Origin: Alphaproteobacteria bacterium
GTDB taxonomy: Bacteria; Pseudomonadota; Alphaproteobacteria; DSM-16000; Inquilinaceae
Direction of reading: 5' to 3'
DNA length: 64,000 nt
Assembly: GCA_028284045.1 (NCBI GenBank)
Contig: JANQSN010000057.1
Location: 1 to 64,000, forward strand
Shown here: one piece after another, positions 34,003 to 43,184 of the stretch
Position numbering within the stretch: position 1 is the stretch's first letter
Layout: the number at the start of each line of letters is the position of its first letter
Notes under the pieces: model-generated
Seen by the model: only the letters and a program-made list of their open reading frames with translations
Databases searched by the model: none
What the model was told of the DNA's origin: nothing
Translations under genes and position numbers: made by a program

Positions 34003-34992
34003 CTATTCCGCCGCAACCCGCGCCGCCGCCTTGTCGGCATAGGCGCTCAAGCCGTCACGCACCCAGGCGCCGTCCTCCCACGCCTTGACGCGGGCTTCCA
34101 TGCGCTCGGCATTGCAGGGGCCGTTGCCCTTCAGGACCTCGTGGAACTCCGTCCAGTCGATCTCGCCGAAGTCGTGGCCGCCCTTTTCCTCGTTCCATTT
34201 CAGGTCGGGATCGGGAATGGCGAGGCCGATGAACGCGGCCTGCGGTGCGGTCTGGTCGACGAATTTCTGGCGCAGCTCGTCGTTGGTGTTCTGCTTGATC
34301 TTCCAAGCCATCGACTGCGCGGAATGGACGGAATCTGCGTCCGGCGGGCCGAACATCATCAAGGACGGCCACCACCAGCGGTCCAGCGCATCCTGGGCCA
34401 TCGCCTTCTGGGCCGCGCTGCCCTGGCACAGCTTCATCATGATGTCGTAGCCCTGGCGCTGGTGGAAACTCTCCTCCTTGCAGATACGGATCATGGCACG
34501 CGAATAGGGGCCGTAGCTGCAGCGCTGCAGCGGCACCTGGTTCATGATCGCCGCGCCATCGACCAGCCAACCGATCGCCCCAATATCCGCCCAAGTCAGC
34601 GTCGGGTAGTTGAAGATGGAGGAATACTTGGCCTTGCCGCTGTGGAGCTGCTCAATCAGCGCGTCGCGCGACACGCCCAGCGTCTCTGCCGCGCAGTAGA
34701 GGTAGAGGCCGTGCCCGGCCTCGTCCTGCACCTTGGCCAGCAGAATCGCCTTGCGCTCAAGCGTCGGGGCGCGGGTGATCCAGTTGCCTTCGGGAAGCTG
34801 GCCGACGATCTCGGAATGCGCGTGCTGGCTGATCTGCCGTATGAGGGTTTTCCGGTAACCCTCTGGCATCCAATCCTTCGGTTCGATCTTCTGGTCGTCG
34901 TCGATCCGCTCCTGGAAGCGGCGTTCCTGGGGGTCCATCTCCTCCAGCGACTTCACCTTGTCGGCGTCGGTCTTGACCAGTTGAGCGTACAT
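34003..34992 (-). CDS. paaA: 1,2-phenylacetyl-CoA epoxidase catalytic subunit PaaA
   Basis: A 329-aa diiron subunit that epoxidises phenylacetyl-CoA. Iron-ligand helices are seen in [14 protein letters not shown] (E-x2-H) and [14 protein letters not shown] (E-x2-H). [20 protein letters not shown] near residue 45 is strongly conserved. ATG at 34992 matches the family start MYAQLV; a 12-codon upstream extension is not conserved. First gene of the epoxidase block, 46 bp after paaJ. Confidence 0.96.
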   Translation of the reverse strand: MYAQLVKTDADKVKSLEEMDPQERRFQERIDDDQKIEPKDWMPEGYRKTLIRQISQHAHSEIVGQLPEGNWITRAPTLERKAILLAKVQDEAGHGLYLYCAAETLGVSRDALIEQLHSGKAKYSSIFNYPTLTWADIGAIGWLVDGAAIMNQVPLQRCSYGPYSRAMIRICKEESFHQRQGYDIMMKLCQGSAAQKAMAQDALDRWWWPSLMMFGPPDADSVHSAQSMAWKIKQNTNDELRQKFVDQTAPQAAFIGLAIPDPDLKWNEEKGGHDFGEIDWTEFHEVLKGNGPCNAERMEARVKAWEDGAWVRDGLSAYADKAAARVAAE

Positions 34993-35038
34993 TCGCGTCT
35001 CCCTCGAATGCGATCCGCACGAAACCAAGCGTTCTCAA

Positions 35039-36244
35039 TCAGACCCGTTCCAGGATCAGGGCGATCCCCTGCCCGACGCCGATGCACATAGTGCACAAAG
35101 CGTAGCGTCCCTGGCGGCGGGCCAGCTCGTAGGCTGCGGTGGTGACCAGGCGCGCGCCACTCATGCCCAAGGGATGGCCCATGGCGATGGCGCCGCCATT
35201 GGGATTGACGTGCTCGGCATCGTCGGGAAGCCCGAGCTGGCGCAGCACCGCCAATGCCTGCGCGGCGAAGGCCTCGTTCAGCTCCACCACATCCATCTGG
35301 CCGATCGCCAGGCCGGCGCGGGCCAGCGCCTTCTCTGCCGCCGGGGCCGGGCCGATGCCCATAATGCGCGGCGCGACCCCGGCCGCCGCCATCGCCACGA
35401 CGCGCGCCAGCGGCGTCAGCCCGTGGCGCGCGGCGGCGTCTGCGGAGGCCACGATCAGCGCGCAGGCGCCGTCATTGACGCCGGAGGCGTTGCCGGCGGT
35501 CACCGACAAGTCCGGCCCGTTCACGCCCTTCAGCTTCGCCAGCGTGTCGGCGGTCGTGCCGGGTCGGGGATGCTCGTCCACCGACACGATGACGGGGTCG
35601 CCCTTGCGCTGGGGGATCGTCACCGGCGCGATCTCGCGGTCGAACCGCCCGGCGGCCTGCGCGGCGGCCCAGCGGGCCTGGCTGCGTGCGGCGAAGGCGT
35701 CCTGGTCGGCGCGGTCGACCTGGAAGTCGGCCGCCACATTGTCTGCCGTCTCCGGCATGGAGTCGGTGCCGTAGCGTGCCTTCATCGCAGGATTGACGAA
35801 GCGCCAACCGATGGTGGTGTCGTAGACGGCCTGGGTGCGGCTGAACGCGCTCTCCGCCTTGGCCAAGACGAAGGGGGCACGCGACATGCTCTCCACGCCG
35901 CCGGCCAGCACGAAGTCGCAATCCCCGGCGCGAATCGACCGGGCAGCCAGGCCGACCGCGTCCATGCCGGAGCCGCACAGCCGGTTCACCGTAGTCCCCG
36001 GCGTGGCGACCGGCAGGCCCGCCAGCAGGGCCGCCATGCGGGCGACATTGCGGTTGTCCTCGCCCGCCTGGTTGGCACAGCCGTAGATCAGGTCGTCGAC
36101 TGCCGCCCAGTCCGCCCCGGGATTGCGATCGACCAGCGCAGCCAAAGGTGCTGCGGCCAGGTCGTCCGCCCGAACCGACGCCAGCGCCCCGCCATACCGC
36201 CCGATGGGCGTGCGGACCGCATCGCAGATGAAGGCGTCTGCCAC
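35039..36244 (-). CDS. paaJ: 3-oxoadipyl-CoA thiolase PaaJ/PcaF
   Basis: A 401-aa thiolase that splits 3-oxoadipyl-CoA to succinyl-CoA and acetyl-CoA at the end of the phenylacetate pathway. The nucleophile is Cys in NRLCGSGMDAV; the other active-site groups are NEAFAAQALAV, GHPLGMSGARL and CIGVGQGIAL. GRYGGALASVRADDL near the N-terminus is typical of the oxoadipyl-CoA group. Probably the first gene of paaJ-ABCDE. Confidence 0.94.
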   Translation of the reverse strand: MADAFICDAVRTPIGRYGGALASVRADDLAAAPLAALVDRNPGADWAAVDDLIYGCANQAGEDNRNVARMAALLAGLPVATPGTTVNRLCGSGMDAVGLAARSIRAGDCDFVLAGGVESMSRAPFVLAKAESAFSRTQAVYDTTIGWRFVNPAMKARYGTDSMPETADNVAADFQVDRADQDAFAARSQARWAAAQAAGRFDREIAPVTIPQRKGDPVIVSVDEHPRPGTTADTLAKLKGVNGPDLSVTAGNASGVNDGACALIVASADAAARHGLTPLARVVAMAAAGVAPRIMGIGPAPAAEKALARAGLAIGQMDVVELNEAFAAQALAVLRQLGLPDDAEHVNPNGGAIAMGHPLGMSGARLVTTAAYELARRQGRYALCTMCIGVGQGIALILERV

Positions 36245-36342
36245 CGATTCCCGCCCCTTCGTCCTGGCCTCAGCGGTTGCGGCCGTTGTCCGGCGCCCGG
36301 CTGATTATTCGTTGACCTCTGGGTCGACTATAGCGCGTTGCG

Positions 36343-36377
36343 TCACAGAGAAAAGAAAATCTTCCGATTCTGTGTGA
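36343..36377. promoter_or_regulatory. Inverted repeat upstream of paaJ (PaaX operator candidate)
   Basis: TCACAGAGAA - 15 nt - TTCTGTGTGA, arms complementary at 9 of 10 positions, in an AT-rich island between paaX and paaJ. The site lies about 100 bp upstream of the paaJ start and 19 bp downstream of the paaX stop. Given the adjacent PaaX gene it is a good candidate for repression released by phenylacetyl-CoA. Confidence 0.5.
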
Positions 36378-36395
36378 TGTTTCCCAGGCCGACCC

Positions 36396-37238
36396 TCACG
36401 CGGCGTCGCGGAAATGGCTGAGAACATGGTGTTCGGCGACCGGTGTCAGCCGGTCGTAGCAGGCGCGGAACAGAACCCGGGCGGCGTCGCCGGCCCAGTC
36501 GGCGGGTACGGCACCCGGCGGCAGCCGCGGGTCGCGCAGCGCGATGCGCCGGAAGTCGTGGACCAGCAGCAGGCGGGCCACCACGCTCTCCGCCCCGCCC
36601 AGCGCGTGGCCGTCCGCCAATGCGGCGGCCAGCGGGCCGAACCGGTCGGCAAAGGCGGCGTAGTCCGCCGACAGGGTGGCCAGATCCCAAAGGGTCGACG
36701 CCCAGTCCGCCAAGGCGCCCTCGCCCAAGGGCTCCGGCACCCCGGCCACGACGACGGCACGCCGCCCGCCGCCCAGCAGGGCGCGGACCTCCGCCCGGCA
36801 ATCGCCCGGCTTCACCACCAGGCCGCCGCCCATGGGCGCGAAGCCGCGCCCCGACAGCGGGCCCAGAGCATCCGCGGCCTCGGCATCGAGATGCACGAAG
36901 GTCCACGGGTCCCCCGGCGGCGCGCAGGCAGGGCCGTAGATCGCGTCGGCCGCCGCCCGGAACTCCGCCGCCGCCCAGTCGGTCAACTGGTAGAAGCTAC
37001 GGCGGCCCAGCCGGCGGCTGGTCAGGCGTCCAGCCTCCACCAGCCGGGAGATCGCCGTGCGCGACTGGCTCTCGTTGATGCCGACGACGCGGCAGGCTTC
37101 AATGACGTTGCCGATCCACACGGATCGGCCGCGCGGCAGGATCACGTCGCCATAGAAGGTGACGATGAAGGATCCGGCGCGCAGCGCGCGCCGGGCGGCG
37201 AAATCCCCGATCAGCCGGGTCAGAACCGGTGCGGTCAT
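36396..37238 (-). CDS. paaX: Phenylacetate-responsive repressor PaaX
   Basis: A 280-aa PaaX-type regulator, which in E. coli represses paa genes until phenylacetyl-CoA binds. The N-terminal winged helix includes FIVTFYGDVILPRG and GINESQSRTAISRLVEAGRLTSRR. A middle domain (YxLT...AAEFRAAADAIYGP) and a C-terminal RRIALRDPRLPPGAVPADW segment complete the family pattern. ATG at 37238 chosen; a GTG/ATG further upstream adds non-conserved residues. Confidence 0.93.
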   Translation of the reverse strand: MTAPVLTRLIGDFAARRALRAGSFIVTFYGDVILPRGRSVWIGNVIEACRVVGINESQSRTAISRLVEAGRLTSRRLGRRSFYQLTDWAAAEFRAAADAIYGPACAPPGDPWTFVHLDAEAADALGPLSGRGFAPMGGGLVVKPGDCRAEVRALLGGGRRAVVVAGVPEPLGEGALADWASTLWDLATLSADYAAFADRFGPLAAALADGHALGGAESVVARLLLVHDFRRIALRDPRLPPGAVPADWAGDAARVLFRACYDRLTPVAEHHVLSHFRDAA

Positions 37239-37309
37239 CCGCGCGATCCTAACCGCACCGCCCCCGCATGGGGAACGGTCCGGCATGACGAAAGGAACGG
37301 TTCCAGGCC

Positions 37310-37927
37310 ATGGCGCAGGTCTATGCCTATGACGGCATTCGCCCGGTGATCGACCCGGCGGCGTTCGTGCACCCGGCGGCCGTGGTCGTCGGCGACGTGA
37401 TCGTCGGTGCCCATTGCTATGTCGGCCCCTGTGCAGTGCTGCGCGGCGATTTCGGCCGGATCGTGCTGGAGCGGGGCTCCAACCTCCAGGAGACCTGCGT
37501 GGTCCACGCCTTCCCGAACCTGGAAACGGTGGTGGAAGAGGACGGCCATATCGGCCACGGCGCGGTGCTGCATGGCTGCCGGATCGGCCGCAACGCCATG
37601 GTCGGCATGAATGCGGTGGTGATGGACGGCGCGGTGATCGGCGAGAACTGCATCGTCGGCGCGCTGGCCTTCGTCAAGGCGAAGGCGGCAATCCCGGCCG
37701 GCAGCCTGGTGATGGGTGTCCCGGCGACGGTCGTGCGTCCGCTGCGCGCCGACGAGATCGACTGGAAGCGGCGCGGCACGGCCATTTACCAGCGCCTGGC
37801 CGTGGAGGCACGCGAAAAGCTGGTGGCGACCACGGCGCTGGAGGCGCCGGAGCCCGACCGCCGGCGGGTCGTCGCGCCGGACTATGATCCGCTGTTCGTG
37901 GAGCGGCTGAAGACGGGCGGCGACTGA
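37310..37927 (+). CDS. paaY: PaaY, gamma-carbonic-anhydrase-like thioesterase
   Basis: A 205-aa left-handed beta-helix hexapeptide protein. In E. coli PaaY is a thioesterase that removes dead-end CoA adducts (2-hydroxycyclohepta-trienecarbonyl-CoA) from the pathway. Start AQVYAYDGIRPVIDPAAFVH is characteristic; GPCAVLRGDFGRI and HIGHGAVLHGC supply the zinc His residues. Divergent from paaX; its 3' end overlaps the convergent TetR gene by 46 bp. Confidence 0.93.
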   Translation: MAQVYAYDGIRPVIDPAAFVHPAAVVVGDVIVGAHCYVGPCAVLRGDFGRIVLERGSNLQETCVVHAFPNLETVVEEDGHIGHGAVLHGCRIGRNAMVGMNAVVMDGAVIGENCIVGALAFVKAKAAIPAGSLVMGVPATVVRPLRADEIDWKRRGTAIYQRLAVEAREKLVATTALEAPEPDRRRVVAPDYDPLFVERLKTGGD

Positions 37928-38538
37928 TCTACGGCCGGCAGGTCCTGAAAAGACCGGACACCGTCCAGCAGCATGCGGGTGATCAGGTCGGCGAGCGTCT
38001 CGCGCGACATCGGCCCGTCCTCGCGGAACCACATGTAGACCCAGTTCATCATGCCGAACAGTGACATGGTCACCGGCATGAGCTGCGGCCGGTTATGGTT
38101 CAGTGCCGGGTTCACCGCCGCGATGACGCCCGAGAAGCGGCGGACGATCGACCGCTCGATCTCGCGCAGCGCTTCCACCCGGTCCGGCGGCAGAGTGCGG
38201 ATGGCGTCGAGCTGCACCTGATGCTGCTCGTCGCTGTCGCGATAGTGGTGCAACGTCGTGTAGACGAGGCGATGCAACCGCTGCGTCGGCGCCAGGGTCG
38301 GATCGTCCGCGGCGGCGACCGAGGCTTCCAGGCTCTCCAAGTAACTGTACAGGATGTCGAAAACCAGCTCTTCCTTGTTCGTATAATAATGATACAGAAG
38401 CGCCTTGGAGACCCCGCATTTCAGAGCAATCAACGACATCGACGCCCGCTCGACACCGCGGTCGGCGATCACGCCGGCGGATTGACGCAAGATCGCCAGG
38501 CGTTTGTCATCATAGTCTAGGGCGCGTGTCCGAGCCAT
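37882..38538 (-). CDS. TetR-family transcriptional regulator
   Basis: A 218-aa regulator. The HTH is SLIALKCGVSKALLYHYYTNKEELV at about residues 35-59, preceded by the usual first helix. The C-terminal ligand domain is of the CoA-ester-responsive size. Located between paaY and a phasin gene; likely to control paa or acyl-CoA metabolism, in the manner of TetR-type PaaR of betaproteobacteria. The last 46 bp overlap paaY tail to tail. Confidence 0.87.
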   Translation of the reverse strand: MARTRALDYDDKRLAILRQSAGVIADRGVERASMSLIALKCGVSKALLYHYYTNKEELVFDILYSYLESLEASVAAADDPTLAPTQRLHRLVYTTLHHYRDSDEQHQVQLDAIRTLPPDRVEALREIERSIVRRFSGVIAAVNPALNHNRPQLMPVTMSLFGMMNWVYMWFREDGPMSRETLADLITRMLLDGVRSFQDLPAVDQSPPVFSRSTNSGS

Positions 38539-38725
38539 TGTGGCGTTTTACTCGAAGTTCAACCGATACAAAGGATACTGATTGTCGCGGTATAGCACAA
38601 TCGGTTGCTCCTGCAAGGCAACATCGCGAAGACCAGCAGATCGGTGGCAGGTCGGCGGCGAGAGCCCGCGTCGCAGGGCTGGGTCGCGCAATCCGCCTGT
38701 TGCTCCGATCCCCCGATGTCGGTTA

Positions 38726-38742
38726 TGCTGCACTGCAGCATA
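38726..38742. promoter_or_regulatory. PhaR operator candidate upstream of the phasin gene
   Basis: ATGCTGCA-C-TGCAGCAT is a perfect palindrome and contains CTGC-N3-GCAG, the consensus reported for PhaR of Paracoccus. It lies 41 bp before the phasin ATG, overlapping the expected promoter. PhaR represses phasin genes until PHA granules titrate it away. Confidence 0.7.
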
Positions 38743-38782
38743 CACTGCCATATAGATGTGTCCTACCTCTTGGGGAATCGTC

Positions 38783-39136
38783 ATGAACGACAAGATTTTC
38801 GGCGCTTTCGGGGATCAGTATTCCTCGATGCTGATGCCGTCGCAGGAACTCGGCAAGCTCGCCATCGCCAAGATGGAGCAGCTTGTGGCGCTGCAGCTCG
38901 CCAGCATGCGCGACTATGCCGACCTGAACCTCGATCAGATCAAGGCCGCCGCGGCGATAAGCGGACCCGACGATCTGAAGGACTACTTTCAAAAGCAGCA
39001 GGAATTCCTGAAGACCGTCGCCGAAAAGATGGCCGGCGACGCCCAAGCGGTCGCCGCGCTGGGCAAGGAATTCGCCGAGGAAGCGCAGAAGATCGCGTTC
39101 AGCGGCGTGACGGCTGCCGCCAAGGGTCGCAAATAG
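38783..39136 (+). CDS. phaP: Phasin family protein
   Basis: A 117-aa helical protein of the alphaproteobacterial phasin type, which coats polyhydroxyalkanoate granules. Pattern: ELGKLAIAKMEQLVALQLAS, YADLNLDQIKAAAAI, DLKDYFQKQQEFLKTVAEKM and a Lys-rich end. It has no signal peptide. ATG at 38783 follows a weak ribosome site. A PhaR-type operator precedes it, which supports the granule role. Confidence 0.88.
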   Translation: MNDKIFGAFGDQYSSMLMPSQELGKLAIAKMEQLVALQLASMRDYADLNLDQIKAAAAISGPDDLKDYFQKQQEFLKTVAEKMAGDAQAVAALGKEFAEEAQKIAFSGVTAAAKGRK

Positions 39137-39160
39137 CGGCCGGCCTGCGCGCGGTCGACA

Positions 39161-39191
39161 CCCGGGGCCGGCGCCACTACCCAGCCCCGGG
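39161..39191 (+). terminator. Stem-loop after the phasin gene
   Basis: CCCGGGGC (39161-39168) and GCCCCGGG (39184-39191) form a perfect 8-bp GC stem with a 15-nt loop, 25 bp after the phasin stop. There is no T-run, so it may act with Rho or as an mRNA 3' end. Confidence 0.5.
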
Positions 39192-39255
39192 TCCGACCTG
39201 CGCCCCGGCCTGAGCGGTTGTTGTCGCGGCGCGTCGGGGTCCCTACAGTCGCGCC

Positions 39256-39723
39256 ATGGATGATGGTCGCCACGAACCCGACACTGCCGATCAGGGTATT
39301 GCCGATCAGGACATCGCCGGGTCGAACCTGCGCCAGCTTCTGCTGAAGCGCTCGCATTGGTTCGAAGATCGGGTGGTGGACGCCGCCGACCGGTACGGCT
39401 ACGGCTTCGTGACGCCGGCCATGAACCGGCTGTTCGCGCATATGCCGCGCGAGCCGATCAGCATCTCGGCGCTGGCGCGACGGCTGGCCGTCAGTCGCCA
39501 GGCGGTCCACCAGACGGTTGCGGAAGCGTGCCGGCGCGGCATTCTGGAGCTGGTGGCGCACGACAGCGACGCGCGGCTGCGCAAGGTGCGCTTCACCCGC
39601 AAGGGCCAGTCGATGAAGCGCAGCGCCGCGCTGGCGGTGCAGGAGATCGAGGCGGACCTGGAACGCCGTCTGGGCGCCGACGACTTCGCCGCCCTGCGCC
39701 GGATCCTTGAGCGGCCCTGGTAG
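39256..39723 (+). CDS. MarR-like winged-helix regulator
   Basis: A 155-aa regulator with HTH ISISALARRLAVSRQAVHQTVAEA at about residues 73-96 and wing LVAHDSDARLRKVRFTRKG. The N-terminal 25 residues are Asp-rich. It converges on the fadJ-like gene with a 2-bp gap. Target unknown; its position between the phasin and beta-oxidation genes suggests acyl-CoA or PHA-related control, by inference only. Confidence 0.8.
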   Translation: MDDGRHEPDTADQGIADQDIAGSNLRQLLLKRSHWFEDRVVDAADRYGYGFVTPAMNRLFAHMPREPISISALARRLAVSRQAVHQTVAEACRRGILELVAHDSDARLRKVRFTRKGQSMKRSAALAVQEIEADLERRLGADDFAALRRILERPW

Positions 39724-39725
39724 GG

Positions 39726-41684
39726 CTATCGCCCCGGCCCGGCCGTCTCACCCCAGAACATCAACCCGCCGCGCCAGCGCGGAAAACCGAAGCCGTGGAC
39801 CTCCACGAGGTCGATGGCGTCGGGCGTCGCGGCGATGCCCTCGGCCAGGATCTGCCGCCCCTCCTCCACCATCGGGCCGAGGACCAGCCGCTGGATCGCC
39901 GCGCGGTCGAGCGGCGTGCGCGCCGTACCGGCCTTCGCCGCCTCCTCGTCGATGATCTCGGCCACCGCATCGGACGGGCGCGGCGTGCGGTCCCCGGCCG
40001 CGTAGTCGTACCAGCCGCCCCCGGCCTTCTGGCCGAGGCGCTCAGCGGCGACCAGGCGGTCGGCGACCGGCGCGAACACCGCCTGCCCGCGCGCGCGGTT
40101 GGCCGCGCGCATCGCCGCGGCGATGTCGAGGCCCGCCAGGTCCTGCATCTCGAACGGCCCCATCGGCATGCCGAAGGCGCGCATGGCGCCGTCGACATCC
40201 GCCGGGCCGGCGCCTTGCAGCAGCAGCCGCTCCGCCGCCTGGCGGAAGACCTTCAAGATGCGGTTGCCGATGAAGCCGTCGCAGACCCCGGACAGGACGG
40301 GCGTCTTGCCCAGCCGCCGGGCCAGCGCCCAGGCGGTCGCCAGCGTGCCATCCGACGTGCCGTCGGTGCGCACCACCTCCAAGAGCTTCATCACCTGGGC
40401 CGGGCTGAAGAAATGCAGGCCCACCACGGCGTCGGGCCGCCGGGTCGCCGCGGCGATCGCGTTGGGGTCGATATAGGAGGTGTTGGTGGCCAGGACCGCG
40501 CCCGGCTTGCACGCCGCATCCAGCCGTTCGAAGACCGCGCGCTTGACCGCCAGGTCTTCGAACACCGCCTCCACCACAACATCGGCGGATCCGAGATCCG
40601 CCGCCGCCAGCGTGCCCGTCAGATTGGCCCAGCGGGCCGCACGGTCGGCCGCGGTCAGCCTACCGCGCTTGACCGAGGCGTCGAGGGTGCCGGCGACCAC
40701 CGACAGTCCGCGGTCGAGGGCGGCCTGATCGCGCTCCAGCAGCGTGACCGGTATCCCGGCGTCCAGGAACGCAACCGCGATGCCGGCCCCCATGGTGCCG
40801 CCGCCGACGACGCCCGCGGCGTCCAGCGGCCCCGGCTCGGCATCGACCGGCGCCTTCAAGGCAGCCCGCTCGGCGAAGAAGACGTGGCGCAGCGCCCGCG
40901 ACTCGACCGTGCCGCGGAGGCGCAGATGGGTCTGGCGTTCCGCGGCAAGCGCGGCGTCGGCCGGCCCGTTGACGGCCGCGTGCATCGATTCCAGCGCCAG
41001 AGCCGGGGCTGCCTGCCCGCGGTGCTTCTTCTCCGAGGCCACGCGATGACCCTGCCAAGCCGCCGTGCCGGGATCCGCCGGCGCCGGACGGTCAAGCGTT
41101 CGTAGCGGCAGCGGGCCCGCCAGCGCCGCGTCCAGAAAAGCGATCGCGCCCGCCTCCAGGTCGCCGTCCAGCACGGCGTCGAGCAGGCCGGCGTCGCGTG
41201 CCGCGTCGGCCGATACCGGCGCGCCCAGGCTGGCCATCCGCGCGGCCATGTCCAGCGCCACCAGCCGGGGCAGCCGCACCGTGCCGCCCGCGCCCGGGAT
41301 CAGGCCGAGCGTCACCTCCGGCAGGCCGAGCCGCGTGCCCCGTGCGGCGACCCGCCAGCGGCAGCCCAGCGCCAGTTCCAGCCCGCCGCCCAGCGCGGCC
41401 CCATGCATCGCCGCCAGCCACGGCTTGGCGGCCGCCTCGATGCCCGCGACGACCTCCGGCAGATGCGGCGGTTCCGGCGCGCGGTCGAACTCCGTCACAT
41501 CGCCGCCGGCGACGAAGGTCCGCCCCCGCCCCATCAGGATCGCGGCGCGCAAGGCGGGGTCCCCGTCGACCCGGGCCACCGCGTCCATCAGGCCGGCGCG
41601 GACGGCGCGCGAGGTCGCGTTCACCGGCGGATTGTCGATCACCACCAGCGCGACATCGCCGCGCGGCTGGACCGTCACGGGCAT
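39726..41684 (-). CDS. Bifunctional enoyl-CoA hydratase/3-hydroxyacyl-CoA dehydrogenase (FadB/FadJ-like)
   Basis: A 652-aa multifunctional beta-oxidation enzyme. The N-terminal hydratase/isomerase domain (about 1-190) has GAALGGGLELALGC and LPEVTLGLIPGAGGTVRLPR. The NAD domain begins VVGGGTMGAGIAVAFLDAG (about 290), followed by NTSYIDPNAIA, LHFFSPAQVMKLLE and two C-terminal 3HCDH domains ending in VEVHGFGFPRWRGG. ATG at 41684 follows GGGAGA. In this operon it can supply the PaaF and PaaH steps, for which no separate genes are present. Confidence 0.92.
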   Translation of the reverse strand: MPVTVQPRGDVALVVIDNPPVNATSRAVRAGLMDAVARVDGDPALRAAILMGRGRTFVAGGDVTEFDRAPEPPHLPEVVAGIEAAAKPWLAAMHGAALGGGLELALGCRWRVAARGTRLGLPEVTLGLIPGAGGTVRLPRLVALDMAARMASLGAPVSADAARDAGLLDAVLDGDLEAGAIAFLDAALAGPLPLRTLDRPAPADPGTAAWQGHRVASEKKHRGQAAPALALESMHAAVNGPADAALAAERQTHLRLRGTVESRALRHVFFAERAALKAPVDAEPGPLDAAGVVGGGTMGAGIAVAFLDAGIPVTLLERDQAALDRGLSVVAGTLDASVKRGRLTAADRAARWANLTGTLAAADLGSADVVVEAVFEDLAVKRAVFERLDAACKPGAVLATNTSYIDPNAIAAATRRPDAVVGLHFFSPAQVMKLLEVVRTDGTSDGTLATAWALARRLGKTPVLSGVCDGFIGNRILKVFRQAAERLLLQGAGPADVDGAMRAFGMPMGPFEMQDLAGLDIAAAMRAANRARGQAVFAPVADRLVAAERLGQKAGGGWYDYAAGDRTPRPSDAVAEIIDEEAAKAGTARTPLDRAAIQRLVLGPMVEEGRQILAEGIAATPDAIDLVEVHGFGFPRWRGGLMFWGETAGPGR

Positions 41685-41712
41685 CGTCTCGTCTCCCGGC
41701 ATCGACGGCAGG

Positions 41713-42414
41713 TCACAGGCCGAGATAGGCCTTGCGGATTCGCGGATCGGAGATCAACTCGCCGGCCGGCCCCGCCATGGTGATCTGGCCGACCTCCATG
41801 ACATAGCCGCGGTCGGCGATGCTCAGCGCGGCAAAGGCGTTCTGCTCCACCAACAGCAAGGTGACGCCGACCGAGCGCAGCGACTTCACCGCCTCCAGCA
41901 CCTGGGTGACCAGGATCGGCGCCAGACCCATGCTCGGCTCGTCGAGCAGCAGGCATTTCGGCCGGCTCATCAGCGCCCGGGCGATCGCCAGCATCTGTTG
42001 CTGGCCGCCGGACAGGCTGCCGGCGATTTGATCGCGCTTTTCCTTCAGGACCGGGAACATGTCGAAGGCCGCGTCCCGATCCTTCTCGTAGCGGTCGTCG
42101 TCATGCACATACGCGCCGAGGCGGAGATTGTCCTCCACGCTCAAGGTGGTGAAGATCTGGCGGCCTTCCGGCGTCTGGGCGAGCCCGCGGGCGACCCGGC
42201 GGTGCGCCGGCATCTTGGTGATGGTCTGGCCGGCGAACTCCACCGTGCCGGCCGACGCCGGCTGCACGCCCGACAGGCAGCGCAGCAGGGTCGACTTGCC
42301 CGCACCATTGGCACCGATGACCGTGACGATCTCGCCGTCTTCGACGTCGAGGTCGATGCCGCACAGCGCCTCGATCCGGCCGTAGCGGCTGCGCAGGTTC
42401 CTAACCGACAGCAT
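41713..42414 (-). CDS. livF: Branched-chain amino acid-type ABC transporter ATPase LivF
   Basis: A 233-aa ATP-binding subunit. Walker A is GANGAGKSTLLR, the signature LSGGQQQMLAIARAL, and Walker B LLLDEPSMGLAP. It overlaps livG by 14 bp. Last gene of the livKHMGF set; the fadJ-like gene follows after 28 bp. Confidence 0.94.
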   Translation of the reverse strand: MLSVRNLRSRYGRIEALCGIDLDVEDGEIVTVIGANGAGKSTLLRCLSGVQPASAGTVEFAGQTITKMPAHRRVARGLAQTPEGRQIFTTLSVEDNLRLGAYVHDDDRYEKDRDAAFDMFPVLKEKRDQIAGSLSGGQQQMLAIARALMSRPKCLLLDEPSMGLAPILVTQVLEAVKSLRSVGVTLLLVEQNAFAALSIADRGYVMEVGQITMAGPAGELISDPRIRKAYLGL

Positions 42415-43183
42415 GCGCTTCGTCCGCCTGGGTCCCGAGATAGGCTTCGATCACCCGCGGGTCTTGCGACACCTTGCCGGGCGGCCCCTCGGCGATCTTC
42501 ACACCGTGATCCAAAACAACGACATGGCTGGAGATCTTCATCACCAGCTTCATGTCATGCTCGACCAGGAGGATGGCGACGCCCTCACCCGCGATCTCCG
42601 CGATCAGGCGGTCGATCTCCGCCGTCTCCACCGCGTTGCAGCCGGCCGCCGGCTCGTCGAGCAGCAAGAACCGCGGGTTCGCCGCCAGGGCCCGCGCGAT
42701 CTCCAGACGCTTCAATGCGCCATAGGGCAGCGCGGAGGCCTCCATCTGGGCGATCTGATCCAGCCCCACCCGCGCCAGGAGCGCATGCGCGATCTCCTGG
42801 GTCTCCGCCGTGCGGCGGCGCGAGTCCGGCAGGTTGAACAGATCGGCCAGCACCGAGCCCTTCTCCGCCAGATGGCGGCCGGCCATGACGTTCTCCAGCG
42901 CCGTCATCTGCAGATAGACCTGCAGGTTCTGGAAGGTGCGCGACAGGCCGCGGGCCGCCAGGCGATGGGGCGCCATGCCTGTGACATCCTCGCCATCGAG
43001 GGTCACCCGGCCGTCGGTCGGCTGGTAGAGGCCGGAGATCATGTTGAACAGCGTGGTCTTGCCCGCACCGTTGGGGCCGATCACGGAGACGATCTCGCCG
43101 GGCTTGGCGGCGAAGCTGACGGCATCGACCGCGCGGATGCCGCCGAAGCTGATGCCGAGGCCTTGGACGTCGAGGAGGCCCAT
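42401..43183 (-). CDS. livG: Branched-chain amino acid-type ABC transporter ATPase LivG
   Basis: A 260-aa ATP-binding subunit with Walker A GPNGAGKTTLFNMISG and Walker B FLLLDEPAAG. The signature motif reads LPYGALKRLEIARAL, the LPYG form usual in LivG proteins. The C-terminal extension IEAYLG is the LivG hallmark. ATG at 43183 is 1 bp after the livM stop. Confidence 0.94.
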   Translation of the reverse strand: MGLLDVQGLGISFGGIRAVDAVSFAAKPGEIVSVIGPNGAGKTTLFNMISGLYQPTDGRVTLDGEDVTGMAPHRLAARGLSRTFQNLQVYLQMTALENVMAGRHLAEKGSVLADLFNLPDSRRRTAETQEIAHALLARVGLDQIAQMEASALPYGALKRLEIARALAANPRFLLLDEPAAGCNAVETAEIDRLIAEIAGEGVAILLVEHDMKLVMKISSHVVVLDHGVKIAEGPPGKVSQDPRVIEAYLGTQADEAHAVG

Positions 43184-43184
43184 C

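Noticed and set aside
38526-38786. Short plus-strand frame between tetR and the phasin gene
   Set aside because: No conserved sequence; it spans the PhaR-type operator and the expected promoter.
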